A stretch of DNA of 64,000 bases from Methylocella silvestris BL2 (GTDB taxonomy: Bacteria; Pseudomonadota; Alphaproteobacteria; Rhizobiales; Beijerinckiaceae), in assembly GCF_000021745.1 (NCBI RefSeq), contig NC_011666.1:1994501-2058500 (forward strand), read 5' to 3'. The notes under the pieces are model-generated. The model was not told where the DNA came from and made no database searches. It saw nothing but the letters and a program-made list of their open reading frames with translations. Positions 1-7,534 of the stretch are shown one piece after another (position 1 is the first letter of the stretch; every line of letters begins with the position of its first letter). The position numbers and the translations under genes are program-made.

Positions 1-1
1 G

Positions 2-172
2 CATGCCAAGGCCGCCGCGCAAGACTATTACGGCATGTATCAGGGCCAGTTGGCGGCGCAGCCGTCGCCCGGCGCCGACGCCATGCAATATGACCATGCC
101 GGAACACGGGGACGTGACGGCGCGGGCGTCAGCCCCTTCCGCCCGGAAGGACCCGGCAATTTTTCGGACTGA
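2..172 (+). CDS. 3' end of an unidentified protein (partial)
   Basis: The window opens inside an open frame whose last 56 codons can be read before a TGA at 170-172. The tail is rich in Ala, Gln, Gly and Tyr and ends PEGPGNFSD, which resembles a disordered C-terminus rather than a folded domain. No family is recognisable from so short a piece. It converges on the metal exporter gene, and a strong hairpin lies between them. A different frame (from position 3) has an ATG but reads as an Arg/Pro-rich shadow, so I prefer this frame. Whether it is truly coding rests on composition only. Confidence 0.45.
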   Translation, partial: HAKAAAQDYYGMYQGQLAAQPSPGADAMQYDHAGTRGRDGAGVSPFRPEGPGNFSD

Positions 173-214
173 CGAACCAGGCTGAAGTCAGCGGTTCAAG
201 GGCGGCGCCATGTT

Positions 215-238
215 GCGAGCGGCTCCGGCGCCGCTCGC
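215..238. terminator. Hairpin between convergent genes, possible terminator
   Basis: A perfect 9-bp inverted repeat (GCGAGCGGC / GCCGCTCGC) with a 6-base loop lies between the stop of the partial gene at 172 and the stop of the metal exporter at 248. There is no clear U tract on either side, so it may be a weak or Rho-assisted terminator, or a transcript-stabilising hairpin. Confidence 0.35.
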
Positions 239-247
239 CGGCCAAAT

Positions 248-1210
248 TCAAACCACCTCGTCGGGAGCCAGCGCGCAGGCCGTCGTCTCATCCGTCTCGA
301 TCTGCAAGGTGACATGGCCGATCCGGAAGCGCTCATTGAGATGATGCGCCGTCTCCATCAGGAAGGCGTCGCCGGGATGGCCGCCCGGCGTCACCAGATG
401 GCCGGTCAGGGCGATTTCGCTGGTGCTCATCGACCAGATATGAAGGTCGTGCACGGAGGCGACGCCGGGAAGCCCGGCCAAAAACCCGCGCACATCGCCG
501 ACCGGCAGGCCCTTCGGCGCGGCGGCGAGCGACATCACGACGCTTTCACGCAGCAGCCCCCAGGTGCCGAAAATGATCACGGCATTGATCACAAGGCTCA
601 TCAGCGGGTCGAGCCAGAGCTGTCCGGTGACGAGGATCAGAAGGCCAGCGAGCACGACGCCCGCCGAAACCGCCGCATCCGCCGCCATATGCAGAAACGC
701 GCCACGGATATTCAGGTCGTCCCCCTGGCCGGAGACAAAAAGCGCTGCAGTCGCCGCATTGATGACCATGCCGACCGCCGCCACCGCCATCATCGTTCCC
801 GCGGCGACGGGCTCGGGGTCGAAGAAACGACGGATCGCTTCATAGCTGAGGGCGCCGGTAGCGACGAGCAGGAACATTGCGTTGAACAGCGCTGCGAGGA
901 TCGACGATCCCTTCAGCCCATAGGTGAAGCGGTCGGACGGCGGACGCGCGGCGAGTATAATCGCGACATAGGCGACGCAAAGGCCGAGCACGTCGGATAA
1001 ATTATGACCGGCGTCGGCGATCAGCGCGACCGAATGGGAGATCAGCCCGAAAACCAGTTCGAGCACGACGATTGCAATGTTGAGGCCGATGCCGACCAGG
1101 AATCGCGGCCCGAAATTCGTCGGCGCATGGGAATGCGCGTGGGAATGGCCGTCTGCATGATCATGGGGATGCTCATGATGCGGATCGCCGTGAGCGTCTG
1201 AATCAGTCAT
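248..1210 (-). CDS. Cation diffusion facilitator (CzcD/ZitB-like Zn/Co/Cd exporter)
   Basis: A 320-residue inner-membrane antiporter expected to export Zn2+ or related divalent metals in exchange for protons. The N-terminus is very His-rich (residues 7-28), as in cytosolic metal-loading tails of CDF proteins. About six membrane helices follow, and the two metal-site HxxxD motifs are present at H69/D73 and H174/D178. The C-terminal ~80 residues form the usual cytosolic dimerisation domain. The open frame continues 93 codons upstream, but that part is Arg/Pro-rich and overlaps the divergent MATE gene, so the ATG at 1210 is chosen because the family begins with this His-rich stretch. No metal regulator gene is adjacent. 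Metal specificity cannot be read from sequence alone. Confidence 0.9.
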   Translation of the reverse strand: MTDSDAHGDPHHEHPHDHADGHSHAHSHAPTNFGPRFLVGIGLNIAIVVLELVFGLISHSVALIADAGHNLSDVLGLCVAYVAIILAARPPSDRFTYGLKGSSILAALFNAMFLLVATGALSYEAIRRFFDPEPVAAGTMMAVAAVGMVINAATAALFVSGQGDDLNIRGAFLHMAADAAVSAGVVLAGLLILVTGQLWLDPLMSLVINAVIIFGTWGLLRESVVMSLAAAPKGLPVGDVRGFLAGLPGVASVHDLHIWSMSTSEIALTGHLVTPGGHPGDAFLMETAHHLNERFRIGHVTLQIETDETTACALAPDEVV

Positions 1211-1464
1211 TGTCGCGCGCTCCGGTAGCTGCAGCCTGCCAAATGTTTTCGGACAATTTTGATCCCCGCGACGCGTTAAAATCACATGAAAATCACAGGG
1301 ATGATACAGCGCGCCGCTGCCCCGCCCCGGTCGGCGCCGAACGCCCGGCGCCTTGCGATAGAGGGCGGGAGCGGCGATAGAGTGGCGCGGGCGCGGCCCC
1401 GGCGCAAGAGCGCGCGGCGCCGTCAGGCAAGGTCGCGCGCAGCGCATCAAGGAATGACGCAGGT

Positions 1465-2820
1465 TTGAGCCCGAAAGCCGCCGCCGCAAGCGCGATCTTC
1501 ACCGAAGGCTCGACGCTGCGTCATGTGCTTGTCATGACCGGCGCGGCCTCGATCGGCCTGATGTCGATCTTTGTCGTCGATTTCCTGTCGCTGCTTTATG
1601 TGTCGCGCCTCCAGGACCCGAATCTCACCGCCGCGGTCGGCTTCGCGACGCAGGTGTTGTTCTTTTCCGTCTCGGTCAATATCGGCCTTGCGATCGCGAT
1701 CGGCGCCCTCGTGTCGCGCGCGATCGGCGCCGGCCAGCGCGAGCGCGCGCGCCGCCTCGCGGCGTCGGGGCTCGTCCATGTCGCTGTGATCTCGGTCCTC
1801 GTCGGTCTGGTCGGAATGGCCTTCCGGCGCGAAATCCTCGCCTTCCTCGGCGCGAGCGGGCCGGCGCTCGACGTCGGCTCCGCCTATCTGATGCTGACTC
1901 TGCCGGCGACGGTCGGCCTTGGCCTTGGCATGGCGCTCGCCGCCATTCTGCGCGCGGTCGGGGACGCGCGGCGCGCAATGTATGTCACCTTGTCGGGCGC
2001 CGTGGTTACGGCGATCCTTGATCCGATCTTCATTTTCGCCCTTGGCCTTGGCGTCGAGGGCGCAGCGATCGTAACCGTGCTCTCGCGCATCGTTTTCGTC
2101 GTCGTCGGCCTCAGGGGCGCGGTCGGCCGTCATGATCTCGTCGCCTGGCCCCGCATGAGCGCGGCGCTCGCCGACGCCGGGATTTTAATGGCCATCGCCG
2201 TCCCGGCGATCCTGACCAATATCGCGGCTCCGGTCGCCAACGCCTATGCCATGAGCGTCTTTTCTCAATTCGGCGCGCCGGTCGTCGCCGCGGTGGCGAT
2301 CATGGACCGCGTTTCGCCGGTCGCCTTCGGGGTGCTCTTTGCGCTGTCTGGCTCGGTCGGGCCCATCCTTGGCCAAAATCTCGGCGCGCAGCTTTATGAC
2401 CGGCTGCGGCAGACCTTGAACGGAAGCTTCGGCTTCGCCGCGCTTTACGTGCTCGTCGTGGCGGCGGCCCTGACGCAGGCCGCGCCGCTGCTCATCAAGC
2501 TGTTCGCGGCAGAGGGCGAGACTGCCGACCTCCTGCGCTTCTTCTGCCTTTACTGTGGCGGCTTATGGTTCTTTCTCGGGGGCATTTTCGTCGCCAACGC
2601 TTCCTTCAACAATCTCGGCTTTCCCGTCCTGTCGACGGTATTCAATTGGGGACGGGCCACCGCCGGCACCGTTCCCTTCGTGACCCTCGGAGCGGCGCAC
2701 TTCGGGCCGAAGGGCGGCTATGTCGGGCTCATTGCCGGCGCCGCCCTTTTTGGCGTATTAGCCGTCGTCGTGGCATATTTCGTGACCGCCAGGCTCGAGA
2801 GACGAGCAACGGGCGTTTAG
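1465..2820 (+). CDS. MATE family efflux transporter
   Basis: A 451-residue polytopic protein with about twelve hydrophobic helices in two similar halves, as expected of MATE (MatE) sodium- or proton-coupled multidrug exporters. The start is taken as a TTG preceded by AAGGA; the nearby ATG at 1454 runs into a stop after three codons. It is divergent from the CDF metal exporter and is followed after 37 bases by a DUF937 gene on the same strand. The substrate is unknown. The family call is firm from the length and helix pattern, while the exact start is less certain. Confidence 0.85.
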   Translation: MSPKAAAASAIFTEGSTLRHVLVMTGAASIGLMSIFVVDFLSLLYVSRLQDPNLTAAVGFATQVLFFSVSVNIGLAIAIGALVSRAIGAGQRERARRLAASGLVHVAVISVLVGLVGMAFRREILAFLGASGPALDVGSAYLMLTLPATVGLGLGMALAAILRAVGDARRAMYVTLSGAVVTAILDPIFIFALGLGVEGAAIVTVLSRIVFVVVGLRGAVGRHDLVAWPRMSAALADAGILMAIAVPAILTNIAAPVANAYAMSVFSQFGAPVVAAVAIMDRVSPVAFGVLFALSGSVGPILGQNLGAQLYDRLRQTLNGSFGFAALYVLVVAAALTQAAPLLIKLFAAEGETADLLRFFCLYCGGLWFFLGGIFVANASFNNLGFPVLSTVFNWGRATAGTVPFVTLGAAHFGPKGGYVGLIAGAALFGVLAVVVAYFVTARLERRATGV

Positions 2821-2857
2821 CGGGCTCTTTCTCTCGCCCCGGCAGATAGGAACTTCC

Positions 2858-3715
2858 ATGTTCAATCTCTATGAGATCCTGCAGAACGCCCAGGGCGGCC
2901 AGGCCGTCGACAATCTGGCGAAGCAGTTCAACATTTCTCCGGAGCAGGCTGACGCCGCCATCAAAGCGTTGATGCCGGATATGTCGGCCGCCTTCCTGAA
3001 GCAGTCGGCGCAGCCTGCCGCCTTTTCCTCGATGCTCGGCGCGCTCGGCGACACGCAGCACTTAGCCGCTTTCACCGACCCCACCGCGGCTCTCTCCGGC
3101 GAAACGATGCAAAAGGGCGCCGACGTGCTGACGCAATTGTTCGGCTCCTCGCAGCAGCGCGCGGACGTCGCGCAAAACGCGGCCGCCTTCGCCGGGCTAC
3201 CCCCGGCGCTGATCCAGCAGATGCTGCCGGTGATCGCCTCGATGGTGATGGGCGGCTTGAGCAAGAGCCTCGCCAATCAGGGCCTTGGCGGATTGTTCGG
3301 CCAGCTCGCCAACGCCGCGAGCCAGGGCGGCCTCGGCTCCATCCTCGGCAGTCTGCTCGGCGGCGCGCAGGGCCAGACCACGCCGCAAGGCGCGGGAGCG
3401 GGCGGCATTCACCCCAATCCACAAGCGGATCAAAGCGGCGCTGCGGCCGGAATGGGCGGGTTGGCCGGAATGTTCGGCACGATCCTCAGCGGTTTCTTCG
3501 GGCAGCAGGCCGGCGGGTCGGCCCAGACTGGATCCGCCCCGGCGGGCGCGCCGCCGAACGCCGCGCCAGGCGGATTCGATCCGGCGACGATCCAGTCGGC
3601 GCTCGAAGCCCTCACAAAAATGCTGCAGCCCGGAACGCCGGCGCCGCCGCCCAGCCAGGCGAGCAACCTGCAGGACGAGATCAACTCGATTTTCACCGGC
3701 AAGAAGCCGTCCTGA
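2858..3715 (+). CDS. DUF937 domain-containing protein
   Basis: A 285-residue soluble protein. Residues 1 to about 165 match the DUF937 pattern: MFNLYEILQNAQGG start, a helical repeat-like region, then a stretch around 120-165 rich in Gly and Leu with QMLPVIASMVMGGL. The second half is low-complexity Gly/Ala/Gln/Pro and ends in a short helical tail. The function of DUF937 proteins is not established. It sits 37 bases behind the MATE gene and may be cotranscribed. Confidence 0.75.
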   Translation: MFNLYEILQNAQGGQAVDNLAKQFNISPEQADAAIKALMPDMSAAFLKQSAQPAAFSSMLGALGDTQHLAAFTDPTAALSGETMQKGADVLTQLFGSSQQRADVAQNAAAFAGLPPALIQQMLPVIASMVMGGLSKSLANQGLGGLFGQLANAASQGGLGSILGSLLGGAQGQTTPQGAGAGGIHPNPQADQSGAAAGMGGLAGMFGTILSGFFGQQAGGSAQTGSAPAGAPPNAAPGGFDPATIQSALEALTKMLQPGTPAPPPSQASNLQDEINSIFTGKKPS

Positions 3716-3947
3716 ACTTTCACGCGATTTTTTCGCGCGGCGCGGATTGAGCCTCTCTTTTCGCGATCCGGGCCGGCAGAACCAGCCTTGAGCGAAACCG
3801 CCGCTGGTTATCGCCGCGGCTGAGACGCGAGGGCGCGGCGTTGCGCTGCAGCGCGCGCGCGCTTATGAAGCTTCGCCAATGCGCGCTCGGCAGCCCGCAC
3901 CCCCCGGGCCATGAATTTGCCCTTCGCTAAACCGGATTAATGCACTG

Positions 3948-5330
3948 ATGGCGCGCGACGTCTCCGATTCAACGCCTGTTACGTCGCAACGCGAACTCGT
4001 CGAGTGGTTTGAGGCGGGCTCCAAGCCGGCGGAGCGCTTCGCCATCGGCACGGAGCATGAAAAAATCCCGTTCTACGAGCTTTGCCATTCGGCCGTGCCC
4101 TATCAGGGCAGGCCGGAAGAAGACCTCGGCGGCGTCCGCGCGCTGCTGCTTGGGATGCGCGACAAGCAAGGCTGGAGCGAGATCTGCGACGGCGAAAACA
4201 TCATCGGCCTGTTCGACGAGCGCGGCGGCGGCGCGATCTCGCTCGAACCCGGCGGACAGTTCGAACTGTCAGGCGCCCCGCTCGCCACGATCCATGAAAC
4301 CGACGCCGAACTCAATCGCCATTTTTCGGCGCTGAAAAGCGTCGCGGCCCCTTTAGGCGTCCGGTTTCTCGCTCTCGGCATGAATCCGAAATGGCGACTC
4401 GACGATATTCCCCTGATGCCGAAGCAGCGCTATGCGATCATGCGCCGCTATATGCCGAAGGTCGGCGGGCGCGGCCTCGATATGATGTTCCGCACGACGA
4501 CGGTTCAGGCCAATCTCGATTTTTCGAGCGAGGCCGACATGGTCAAAAAGCTGCGGGTTTCACTGTCCTTGCAGCCGGTCGCGACGGCGCTTTTCGCCAA
4601 TTCCCCTTTCACCGACGGCAAATTGAACGGCTTTCTCTCGGCAAGGTCCGAGATTTGGCGCGACACTGACGCGGCGCGCACGGGCATGCTGCCCTTCGCC
4701 TTCGAGCCAGGCATGGGCTTTGAGCGCTATGTCGATTATGCGCTCGATGTCCCGATGTATTTCGTCAAGCGCGGCGAGACCTATATCGACGTCGCGGGCG
4801 CAAGTTTTCGCGATCTTCTCGCCGGGCGGCTGGTCGCCTGCCCCGGCGAGCGGGCGACCTTGTCCGACTGGGCGAACCATCTGTCGACGATCTTTCCCGA
4901 GGTGCGGCTGAAGCGCTACCTCGAAATGCGCGGCGCCGACGCCGGCCCGCGGCCCATGCTGACCGCTTTGCCCGCATTGTTCGCGGGGCTGTTCTACGAT
5001 CAGGGCGCGCTCGATCAGGCTTGCGAATTGATCAAGCCCTGGACGCAGGAGGATCGCGAGCGCCTGCGCGCCGATACGCCGCGGCTCGGCCTCGAGGCCA
5101 GCATCCAGGGGCGCCCGTTGCGTGACGTCGCGCGCGAAACGCTGGCGCTGGCGCGGACAGGACTCGAACGGCGCAAACATCTTGATGACCAAGGACGCAC
5201 GGAAGCCCATTTCCTCGACCCGCTTGATCGCATCGTCGACGGGCGGACCGAGGCGGAGCGCCTGATCGAGGCGTTCAAGACGCGTTGGGCCGGCAGCGTC
5301 GATCCCGCCTTTGAACAATGCGTCTACTGA
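3948..5330 (+). CDS. gshA: Glutamate-cysteine ligase, plant/alphaproteobacterial type
   Basis: A 460-residue GCS2-type enzyme that joins L-glutamate and L-cysteine with ATP, the first step of glutathione synthesis in the cytosol. The N-terminal motif GTEHEKIPF and the later NPKWRLDDIPLMPKQRY and FRTTTVQANLDF segments are typical of the plant-like class found in alphaproteobacteria, which is unrelated in length and sequence to E. coli GshA. It is monocistronic here; gshB is not in the window. In methylotrophic relatives glutathione also serves formaldehyde oxidation, but nothing in this sequence shows that. Confidence 0.93.
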   Translation: MARDVSDSTPVTSQRELVEWFEAGSKPAERFAIGTEHEKIPFYELCHSAVPYQGRPEEDLGGVRALLLGMRDKQGWSEICDGENIIGLFDERGGGAISLEPGGQFELSGAPLATIHETDAELNRHFSALKSVAAPLGVRFLALGMNPKWRLDDIPLMPKQRYAIMRRYMPKVGGRGLDMMFRTTTVQANLDFSSEADMVKKLRVSLSLQPVATALFANSPFTDGKLNGFLSARSEIWRDTDAARTGMLPFAFEPGMGFERYVDYALDVPMYFVKRGETYIDVAGASFRDLLAGRLVACPGERATLSDWANHLSTIFPEVRLKRYLEMRGADAGPRPMLTALPALFAGLFYDQGALDQACELIKPWTQEDRERLRADTPRLGLEASIQGRPLRDVARETLALARTGLERRKHLDDQGRTEAHFLDPLDRIVDGRTEAERLIEAFKTRWAGSVDPAFEQCVY

Positions 5331-5692
5331 ACGCTTTTTGCGAATCACCTCGATCGGCCCGAGAAAGCCGTGCTTTTCCCCAAGGAGTTTCGCCCCTCGC
5401 CGGATATGGAGCCGCTTCGGCGCCGGTCTCGCTGCAACATTGGATGAGACCCAAAATGAAGCGAAACCGCTTTAGATAAAAGCGGCTAGCAGCCGGCGCG
5501 CGCCCCCGCCGCGCAAAGAGACAGCCCTTCTGCGCAGGGCCGCCGTCACAAAACTTCGGTTCCTCGCTTGACGGGGGACAATGGTTGGGGTTCCGTCAGT
5601 CGAGAATGCGAGAGAAGAACTGATTCAGCTTGCTGCGCAGGAACGCTCGCAAAAAGAAGCGCCCCCGCTGCTATTGATGGAAGGTCGACGGA
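5331..5692. other. Intergenic region between gshA and the SWIB gene
   Basis: A 362-base stretch without a convincing gene. It contains a perfect inverted repeat at 5467-5485 (CCGCTTT / AAAGCGG, 5-base loop) without a U tract. A TTGACG hexamer at 5568-5573 could be a -35 element, but no good -10 follows at 16-18 bases. The open frame 5581-5898 reads as a shadow of the SWIB gene. Confidence 0.5.
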
Positions 5693-6019
5693 ATGACGAG
5701 TTCAAGCAAGAAAGCCGCTCCGGCGAAAAGCGCCGCCCCGGCCAAGACCGCCGCGAAGGCCGCCCCCAAGGCGTCTTCGGGCAGCGCTTTCGCCAAGCCG
5801 CTGCAGCCATCGAAGGAACTGGCCGAAGTGGTCGGATCGGCCCCGCTGCCGCGCACGGAAGTGGTGAGCAAGGTCTGGGAATATATCAAGAAGCATAAGC
5901 TGCAGAACGAAGCGAACAAGCGCGAGATTCTAGCCGACGACAAGCTCAAGGCTGTGTTCGGCCGCGATAAGGTGACGATGTTCGAGATGAACAAATATCT
6001 CGCGCAGCATCTTAAGTAG
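5693..6019 (+). CDS. Stand-alone SWIB/MDM2 domain protein
   Basis: A 108-residue basic protein. Residues 1-35 are Lys/Ala/Pro-rich and histone-tail-like. Residues 36-108 form a SWIB domain, recognisable by KPLQPSKELAEVVG, the RTEVVSKVWEYIKKHKLQ segment, REILADDKL and a closing MFEMNKYLAQHL. SWIB domains are best known from eukaryotic chromatin remodellers. In bacteria they occur alone or fused to topoisomerase, and their role is not established; a chromosome-associated function is inference from the basic tail. A ribosome binding site (GGAAGG) precedes the ATG by about 8 bases and a terminator follows at 6040. Confidence 0.88.
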   Translation: MTSSSKKAAPAKSAAPAKTAAKAAPKASSGSAFAKPLQPSKELAEVVGSAPLPRTEVVSKVWEYIKKHKLQNEANKREILADDKLKAVFGRDKVTMFEMNKYLAQHLK

Positions 6020-6039
6020 GCCGTCCCGCATCTGCTCCC

Positions 6040-6085
6040 GCCTCTCATCGCCGGGCGCTTCGCGACGGTGAGAGGCATTTTTTTT
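6040..6085 (+). terminator. Intrinsic terminator after the SWIB gene
   Basis: GCCTCTCA and TGAGAGGC form the outer arms of a stem that continues inward with imperfect pairing, and the stem is followed by a run of eight T. It lies 20 bases after the SWIB stop codon. This is a classical Rho-independent layout. Confidence 0.8.
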
Positions 6086-6229
6086 ATTCGCGAAGGTAAA
6101 GCGGCGAGCATTTTTTGCCGCTGCGCGTCGCGGATTGCAGTTTCAACCCCATCAAAATGACAGCGGGCGCCGGCATCTAACGTCGCCCCGCGGACGGCGT
6201 CCGCCGCCGCAGATTTAGCGCGGCGCCCA

Positions 6230-6257
6230 TTGCTTTCGTCGCGGCTTTCTTTATAAA
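6230..6257 (+). promoter_or_regulatory. Candidate sigma-70 promoter for rpmI-rplT
   Basis: TTGCTT at 6230-6235 and TATAAA at 6252-6257 are separated by 16 bases and lie about 130 bases upstream of rpmI. This would give a leader of roughly 125 nucleotides holding three hairpins. The call is by eye only. Confidence 0.4.
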
Positions 6258-6307
6258 GCGGCCTTTCGAACCGACCGGCTACCAGGGCTGCCGTGGCGGT
6301 TCGTTCG

Positions 6308-6373
6308 CTCGTTCGGAAACGAACGAGAGTGGGCCTCGCCCACTCCATCAATCAAATAAGGGCTGAAAAGCCC
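6308..6373 (+). promoter_or_regulatory. Structured rpmI leader: three consecutive perfect hairpins
   Basis: Three perfect stem-loops stand in line just before rpmI: 6308-6327 (8-bp stem, GAAA tetraloop), 6328-6344 (7-bp stem, CTC loop) and 6360-6373 (5-bp stem, GAAA loop). The last ends 15 bases before the rpmI start codon. L20, the product of rplT, is known in other bacteria to repress this operon by binding its leader RNA, so an autoregulatory site is the natural reading. Binding here is inference, as is equivalence to any described L20 leader class. Confidence 0.55.
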
Positions 6374-6388
6374 GCGGAGACGAGCAAA

Positions 6389-6589
6389 ATGCCCAAACTG
6401 AAGACGAAATCGGGCGCGAAGAAGCGCTTCAAGATCACCGGCACCGGCAAAGTGCTTTATGCGCAGGCCGGCAAACGGCATGGCATGATCAAGCGGACCA
6501 ACAAGCAGATCCGTAATCTGCGCGGCACATCCGTAATGTTCAAAAGCGACGGCGACAATATCATCAAATATTTTCTGCCGAACGGCTGA
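6389..6589 (+). CDS. rpmI: 50S ribosomal protein L35
   Basis: A 66-residue, strongly basic protein beginning [14 protein letters not shown], the invariant L35 N-terminus, and ending with the conserved [10 protein letters not shown]-type tail. The start is fixed by the family; the open frame runs 32 codons further upstream through the leader hairpins and that part is not translated in relatives. It is followed after 62 bases by rplT. infC, which often precedes rpmI, is not here. Confidence 0.98.
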
Positions 6590-6651
6590 ACCCCGGCCGT
6601 CTGAATAACTGTCCTTTTGAACCCCAAAATTAGCCAGTCCGGAGATCATCC

Positions 6652-7011
6652 ATGGCGCGCGTCAAACGCGGCGTAACTTCACACGCCAAGCACAAGAAAA
6701 CCCTCGAAGCGGCAAAAGGCTTTTATGGCCGCCGCAAGAATACGATCCGCGCCGCCAAAGCGGCCGTCGATCGCTCGATGCAATATGCGACGCGCGACCG
6801 GCGCGCCAAGAAGCGCGTGTTCCGCGCGCTCTGGATTCAGCGCCTCAACGCCGCCGTGCGCGAATGCGGTCTGACCTATTCCCGCTTCATCGACGGGCTT
6901 GCCAAGGCCGGCGTTGCGGTCGACCGCAAGGTTCTGTCCGATCTCGCCATCACCCAGCCCGAGGCGTTCAAGGCGATCGTCGACAAGGCCAAGTCGGCGC
7001 TGCCCGCCTGA
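6652..7011 (+). CDS. rplT: 50S ribosomal protein L20
   Basis: A 119-residue basic protein with the L20 signature ([16 protein letters not shown] start, [37 protein letters not shown]). It is an assembly protein of the large subunit and in several bacteria the autogenous repressor of its own operon. It has its own ribosome binding site (GGAG before 6652). A strong terminator follows at 7045-7074. pheS, which often comes next, is absent. Confidence 0.98.
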   Translation: MARVKRGVTSHAKHKKTLEAAKGFYGRRKNTIRAAKAAVDRSMQYATRDRRAKKRVFRALWIQRLNAAVRECGLTYSRFIDGLAKAGVAVDRKVLSDLAITQPEAFKAIVDKAKSALPA

Positions 7012-7044
7012 CCTGAAAGGGCAGAACGGATAGCAAATATCAGC

Positions 7045-7074
7045 AAAAAAGGGGCCCGCCAGGCCCCTTTTTTT
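7045..7074. terminator. Bidirectional intrinsic terminator between rplT and the secreted protein gene
   Basis: GGGGCC / GGCCCC stem (7051-7056, 7062-7067) with an A run on the left and seven T on the right. It works for rplT on the plus strand and, because of the A run, also for the gene ending at 7111 on the minus strand. Confidence 0.88.
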
Positions 7075-7110
7075 CGTAAATCAATCGCGACCTAAAATAC
7101 GAGCGCCGGT

Positions 7111-7530
7111 TTAGCGCGCGTGGCGTCCCGAGACAACGTTGAACGCCATGCGCTTCTGCCCGCCGTTAGCCGCCTGCGCGCTGCCGTGGCCATGACGATA
7201 ATGGCCATAATAGCGATGACCGGAATGGCGCGAAGCGGAGTGAGAGTGGGAGCGCCCGCGGGAGGCGTGGCGCGACTGCCGCGGGGCGGGTTCCGCAGCG
7301 TCCGGATCCTTCACATCCGCCGTCGCGGACGGATCGCCATCGCCGCCAAAGTCCTTCGCCGAGGAAATATGGCTGCGCGGGGTCGGCCCAAAGCGGGCAA
7401 GGCATTGATTATACGCGTCTGCTGCCTGGATTTTTTCGCAATCGGCGATGGACTCCGCCCGCGCGGCGCTAGACTCGGCCAAGCCGAAGGCCCCGATAAG
7501 GGCCGCAAATGCTATCGTCGCTAGACGCAC
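7111..7530 (-). CDS. Small secreted His/Gly/Ser-rich protein of unknown function
   Basis: A 139-residue protein with a clear Sec signal peptide (hydrophobic residues 3-18, AxA-type cleavage near residue 25). Two cysteines follow in ADCEKIQAADAYNQCLARFG, a pair that may form a disulfide and recalls short cysteine-paired repeats of secreted alphaproteobacterial proteins. The C-terminal half is low-complexity and rich in Arg, His, Ser, Gly and Tyr. I do not recognise a family. It ends 36 bases from the shared terminator. Confidence 0.65.
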   Translation of the reverse strand: MRLATIAFAALIGAFGLAESSAARAESIADCEKIQAADAYNQCLARFGPTPRSHISSAKDFGGDGDPSATADVKDPDAAEPAPRQSRHASRGRSHSHSASRHSGHRYYGHYRHGHGSAQAANGGQKRMAFNVVSGRHAR

Positions 7531-7534
7531 CTTT

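Noticed and set aside
5568-5596. TTGACG as a -35 box for the SWIB gene
   Set aside because: No acceptable -10 hexamer at 16-18 bases.
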